64,000 nucleotides of DNA from Haloferax sp. Q22. Lineage in GTDB: Archaea > Halobacteriota > Halobacteria > Halobacteriales > Haloferacaceae. A program made the position numbers and the translations under genes. Under the pieces are notes generated by a model, which searched no databases, was not told where the DNA came from, and saw only the letters and a program-made list of their open reading frames with translations. This document shows positions 60,873 to 64,000 of this stretch, piece after piece. Each line of letters begins with the position of its first letter. Positions within the stretch are counted from its first letter, which is position 1. The DNA is taken from the NCBI RefSeq assembly GCF_001482285.1, contig NZ_LOEP01000014.1, forward strand, positions 62,001 to 126,000, read 5' to 3'.

Positions 60873-62066
60873 TCAGATATTCCCTTTGACAATTTCTGCG
60901 ATGCGTTCACGGTCGAACAGCGTCACGTCCTCAAACGAATCTGGGTAGATGTCTTTCGCCGCCCGGTCGGTATGGTAGAAGTTGATAATTGGGCCTTGGT
61001 CAAGATAGCCAGCGCTGTAGATGGCACCGTCTTGAACTGCTTGTACACTGTTCGATCCACCTTCTTCTTGCAGTGGCTCGACAACTTCTGTTTGGAACTC
61101 AGATTCGGACGCTCCTCCGTAATTCCGCACTAGTAGTACCTCGGGGTCGATTTCGATCAAGGCTTCTAGATCAAGCGTTCCCCTGTCAGAGAAACTGTAG
61201 TGTCCCACATCTGTCGCGGCAAGTGCATCGGTCAGACCGAGTTCGCGCCACTGCTTGGTGCTGACTCCTCCATCATCAAACCGAAACGGATAGAATTGGA
61301 ACCCTGATCCGTCAGCCGGATACACCAGTAAGGCAGTTGGTCGCTGGTCGGCCGGTGGCAAGTGCTCATCAATGGACTCGAGCATCTCCTCGTGGAGTTC
61401 GACGTACGCTTGGTAGCGCTCCTGTGCCTGAAAAACCTCAGCCATCAATTCGAAGGCCTCATAGAGGCTGTAGTAGCGGTAATCGTGCCAGTCGTCACTA
61501 TGACGACGGATAAAATTGCCAAAGAACGGGCCGAGGTTCTCCGAAACCTCATCGACGTCAGCCTGGTCCCAGTCGTACCAGAGTCGCAGGATATGTTGGT
61601 CAACGAAATGGACGTCGGCATTCATTTCATAGAACAGTTCCTTACTCACGCCGCCTGCAACGAGTTCCACGATGTCATCTGCGTTAAATTCTATTCCGGG
61701 GAGTTCCTCGAAGGCCTCGTTCGCAAACCGGTTGTGGTTCTGAATGCCGAGTGTCTGCCCACCGCCGAGTGCAAACGCCATATCGGCGAACGTCGGTAGC
61801 AATGCTGTCCACCGCTCGGGCGGGCTATCGAACTCAACCGCACCCATCGGCTCGATTTCGACAGTGTACGAATTATTCGTTTCCGTCCCAGCATCCGTTT
61901 CAGAGACGGCTTCCTGTGTCGATGATGTGCTTGATTCTGTCGACGAACTCGTTGACTGGGAGTTGCTCGAGCAGCCCGCAAACAGACCGCCACCGATGAT
62001 TGCCCCGCCGTACCTCAGGTAGTCACGCCGCGTCGGCGCCTCGTGGTCGCTGGAATCGCTTGACAT
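60873..62066 (-). CDS. Iron(III)/siderophore-type ABC substrate-binding Tat lipoprotein
   Basis: A 397-residue exported binding protein. It has twin arginines at 13-14 (TRRDYLRYGG), lipobox LFAGC with Cys32, a Ser/Thr linker, then a class III periplasmic-binding-type fold with 'AVEFDSPPERWTALLPTFADMAFALGG' and 'VLLVRNYGG'. It should bind an iron chelate outside the cell. No permease or ATPase gene is adjacent, so it is an orphan. Two DtxR/Idr-like inverted repeats lie directly upstream, indicating iron repression. Its base usage is less GC-rich than that of the neighbouring core genes, consistent with acquisition. Confidence 0.87.
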   Translation of the reverse strand: MSSDSSDHEAPTRRDYLRYGGAIIGGGLFAGCSSNSQSTSSSTESSTSSTQEAVSETDAGTETNNSYTVEIEPMGAVEFDSPPERWTALLPTFADMAFALGGGQTLGIQNHNRFANEAFEELPGIEFNADDIVELVAGGVSKELFYEMNADVHFVDQHILRLWYDWDQADVDEVSENLGPFFGNFIRRHSDDWHDYRYYSLYEAFELMAEVFQAQERYQAYVELHEEMLESIDEHLPPADQRPTALLVYPADGSGFQFYPFRFDDGGVSTKQWRELGLTDALAATDVGHYSFSDRGTLDLEALIEIDPEVLLVRNYGGASESEFQTEVVEPLQEEGGSNSVQAVQDGAIYSAGYLDQGPIINFYHTDRAAKDIYPDSFEDVTLFDRERIAEIVKGNI

Positions 62067-62068
62067 AT

Positions 62069-62087
62069 ATTTTAGGCCTACCTAAAT
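62069..62087. promoter_or_regulatory. Iron box 1 (DtxR/Idr-like) upstream of the binding-protein gene
   Basis: ATTTTAGGCCTACCTAAAT carries perfect half-sites TTAGG and CCTAA separated by 4 nt, the consensus of the DtxR/IdeR/Idr family. It lies 3 bp before the start codon at 62066 and overlaps the expected transcription start, so a bound regulator would block initiation. Confidence 0.7.
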
Positions 62088-62104
62088 ACTCAAAAACGTT
62101 CCGA

Positions 62105-62123
62105 ATTTTAGGCCTGCCAAAAT
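62105..62123. promoter_or_regulatory. Iron box 2 upstream of the binding-protein gene
   Basis: A second copy, ATTTTAGGCCTGCCAAAAT, begins 36 bp upstream of the first; its right half-site is degenerate (CCAAA instead of CCTAA). The near-identity and spacing of over three helical turns suggest cooperative binding of an iron-dependent repressor. Confidence 0.6.
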
Positions 62124-62124
62124 A

Positions 62125-62401
62125 TCAGCGAGGCGCACCGCAGCGCGGACACATCGGCGGGCCGCTCTCGGGCAGCGAGCCCGCAGTGTGGACACGCGCT
62201 GCCGTCAAGTGTGGTGATCTCTTCGACCACCTCATCCGTGGCTTCCCGACTCGACTCGCTCGTCCCGACTCCGTCTGGTGCTTCGCCGGTCAGTGGGATG
62301 CAGGGCGAAGAAGAGCGGGCGTTCAAGTTCGCGATCCGAAACTGTGGCGTCTCGCCACGGCTAGTTGCATATCGCGATATACAATTTATGGCGGCCACCA
62401 C
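62125..62401 (-). pseudogene. Frameshifted zinc-ribbon protein gene
   Basis: The minus strand encodes an acidic segment ending 'EEITTLDGSACPHCG', and a shift of one base then gives 'SLPESGPPMCPRCGAPR' and a stop at 62125. Together these would form a C-terminal zinc ribbon (CPHC and CPRC), so a one-base indel near 62180 appears to have broken the gene. The start is not clear. It precedes the iron binding-protein gene on the same strand. Confidence 0.5.
62369..62380. promoter_or_regulatory. Perfect AT-rich palindrome, possible operator
   Basis: ATATCGCGATAT is a perfect 12-bp palindrome followed by TATA-like sequence (acaatttat). It lies near the presumed start of the broken zinc-ribbon gene and could be its promoter or operator. 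Confidence 0.4.
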
Positions 62402-62444
62402 TCCACCTCGTGCCTTACGCAGAGACCCGTGACAAGCCCAACAG

Positions 62445-63695
62445 CTACTGCAGCACGTGCTCTTCGACGGTCACGGACTCGTCGGTAGATTCGAACACGT
62501 CGGCCAGCGTCTCGCGCATCGCCTGCCGGCGGAAGGACCGCCGGCGCTCCTCAGAGAGGTAGTTCGACATGACGATGTCGGCGCTCTTCGACCCCTGGTC
62601 GGCGGCGACCCCCTCCAGTTGGGCGAGCATCTCGTCGACCGCCGCCTGATAGGCTGTGTACCAGAAGCGCCGACAGAGCTTCGCGGTCGGGACCTCACCG
62701 TCGACGGTCACGCCCGCCTCGTCGGCGAGGCGTTTGAACCGCCGGTTGACCGTCTCGCGGGCGATGTGCCCCGAGGCGGCCCGCGAGGAGGGAAACAGCG
62801 CGCCGTTCCAGTCGTCGTCCTCGGCGAGCGCGTCGATTCGGGCGGCGACGGCGTCGACGCCGTAGAGGAGCGCGACGGTCCCCGGGCCGTTCTTCCGCGC
62901 TTCGAACTCGATGTGCGGGTCGTCGCCGGAGAGAACGAGTTGCGACGCGCGGAGCGACGCGAGTTCGTTCGGGCGGAGCCCCCACCCGGCGAGACCGAGG
63001 ACGAGAAGCCGGTCTTCGAGGTCGTCGGCGACGGCGTACACGTCGCTCACTTGGTCCGCGGTCATCGTGCGGTTGTCGGGTTGCCCCTGCTCCCAGCGGA
63101 ACTGCTTCGCCGCGTTCTCGACGGGATTGTACCGCGCGCGCCGGAAGTCCACGAGGTACTCGTAGAACGACCGGACCGTCTGGAGGTATTTGAGCTTCGT
63201 CCCGTCGGTGGCGAGTTCGGCGTCGAACTCGTCGAGGACCGCGAGACAGCGGTCTATCTCGTCGGGTTCGGCGTCGCGGTCGTCAAGTCGTGAGAGCAGG
63301 TCGGCCGACTCGTGGCGGTCCCGGTAGACTCGGGCGAACCGCGCGAGGTGCGTCCGGCGGGTCGGCAGCGTCGAGTCCGCGAGGCCGCGCCGCGATTCGA
63401 GCATGTCGAGGTAGGACTCGAACGCCTCGACGGTCCGGTCGTCGTCGATGCCCCAGTCGTAGCCCTCGTCGGCGTCCTCGTCGCCGAGGCCGACGACGCC
63501 GACGAAGAACTCCCGCGGCGTGAGGTCGTGTTTCTCGCGGAGCGCGTAGGCGATGCCCGACCAGCCGCGTTCGGTCAGCCACGCGTAGGTCGGCACGTCC
63601 CGCGTCGGGTCCATCCCGTCGCGGTCCATCGCGGGCGCTATCGTCTCCCAGTAGAACGCTTCGAGTTCGTCGAGTGACTTTCGCGACCAGTTCAC
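62445..63695 (-). CDS. Tyrosine recombinase/integrase family protein
   Basis: A 416-residue protein starting at GTG 63695. Residues about 70-190 form a SAM-like N-terminal DNA-binding domain. The catalytic domain has Arg in 'GWGLRPNELASL', a variant second box 'TAKLCRRFWYTAYQ' (the usual HxxR histidine is replaced), and a tyrosine in 'KSADIVMSNYLSEERRR'. Haloarchaeal integrases of this type often have such substitutions, so activity is uncertain. It may drive integration or excision of the accessory segment at 59.4-64 kb. The GTG overlaps the stop of an upstream 17-codon frame (GTGA). Confidence 0.83.
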   Translation of the reverse strand: MNWSRKSLDELEAFYWETIAPAMDRDGMDPTRDVPTYAWLTERGWSGIAYALREKHDLTPREFFVGVVGLGDEDADEGYDWGIDDDRTVEAFESYLDMLESRRGLADSTLPTRRTHLARFARVYRDRHESADLLSRLDDRDAEPDEIDRCLAVLDEFDAELATDGTKLKYLQTVRSFYEYLVDFRRARYNPVENAAKQFRWEQGQPDNRTMTADQVSDVYAVADDLEDRLLVLGLAGWGLRPNELASLRASQLVLSGDDPHIEFEARKNGPGTVALLYGVDAVAARIDALAEDDDWNGALFPSSRAASGHIARETVNRRFKRLADEAGVTVDGEVPTAKLCRRFWYTAYQAAVDEMLAQLEGVAADQGSKSADIVMSNYLSEERRRSFRRQAMRETLADVFESTDESVTVEEHVLQ

Positions 63696-63867
63696 CGCGG
63701 CTCACCCCGCTCGAACCGGCCGCCGCGTCGCGTTCCGTGCGCCATCGTTCTGCATGCAGGGCGTGCCGCGGACGGATTAACACTTTCTCTCGTCGCGGGC
63801 GACGACGCGTCGGCGGTGGCGTTGCACCCACCGGCCGACCCGACCACCCTATATATGACGGGTATTA

Positions 63868-63876
63868 GATATATTG
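63868..63876 (+). promoter_or_regulatory. TATA box for the gene at the right edge
   Basis: The sequence gatatattg is centred about 31 nt before the ATG at 63903, in an AT-rich patch (63848-63876) that also has TATA-like sequence on the other strand. Confidence 0.5.
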
Positions 63877-63902
63877 GGGAGCCGTGATAACAGGAACCCA
63901 CA

Positions 63903-64000
63903 ATGTCCGATGGAAACGACGGCGGTTCGGTACTTGGGGCGGACCCGCCCGACGACGGGCCGGGGGTCGGTGACGCGGACCCAGCGGTCGACGTCGGGGC
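63903..64000 (+). CDS. Unknown protein, N-terminus only (cut by the window edge)
   Basis: The frame starts at ATG 63903 and is open to the end of the window. The visible 32 residues (MSDGNDGGSVLGADPPDDGP...) are rich in Asp, Gly and Pro, which is a disordered acidic extension typical of haloarchaeal proteins. The domain that follows is outside the window, so no function can be given. Confidence 0.55.
   Translation, partial: MSDGNDGGSVLGADPPDDGPGVGDADPAVDVG

Overview
The window is haloarchaeal chromosome, most likely from the Haloferacales and Haloferax-like. The evidence is uniformly GC-rich, very acidic coding sequence, twin-arginine (Tat) lipoproteins, TATA boxes placed about 27 nt before start codons (leaderless transcripts), HTH-10 'bacterio-opsin activator' regulators, PGF-pre-PGF and PKD surface proteins, and DUF1616, DUF5518, DUF106 and RdfA families. 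The genus is an inference. I saw no rRNA, tRNA or CRISPR array.

1-10.3 kb is a cell-surface glycan locus: a flippase (cut by the left edge), two paralogous Tat-exported parallel beta-helix proteins, a DUF1616 membrane protein, a GT2 glycosyltransferase and a polysaccharide-deacetylase-like lipoprotein. 10.4-15.2 kb holds a VapBC toxin-antitoxin pair, an ATP-grasp ligase and small conserved proteins. 15.3-18.6 kb holds an archaeal SMC-related ATPase overlapping a rod-determining-factor (RdfA) family gene, preceded on the same strand by an orphan paralogue of A-type ATP synthase subunit D. This looks like a cell-shape or chromosome-linked module.

18.8-28 kb is membrane biology: an APC permease fused to two UspA domains, SecY away from ribosomal genes, a ClC channel with CBS domains, and a DUF106 (Oxa1-superfamily) protein. 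28-34.6 kb holds an HTH-10 regulator, tiny winged-helix and zinc-ribbon genes, an SNF transporter/small membrane protein/proline racemase operon, and a MATE pump with its TetR regulator and a clear palindromic operator.

34.7-47.6 kb centres on acetate metabolism: a histidine kinase, an aminotransferase, two acetyl-CoA synthetases with a regulator between them that combines a degenerate tyrosine-recombinase fold with HTH-10, then a two-subunit sodium:acetate-type symporter, UspA and micro-genes. 47.7-51.8 kb is one giant PQQ/PKD surface protein. 52.3-57.7 kb is a two-gene AddAB-like helicase-nuclease, unusual for archaea. 57.7-59.4 kb is an MFS drug exporter.

59.4-64 kb is an accessory, partly decayed segment. 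It has a nested palindrome, a NikR-like fragment, a frameshifted zinc ribbon, an orphan iron-type binding lipoprotein under tandem DtxR/Idr-like boxes, an integrase, and the start of an unknown gene cut by the right edge.
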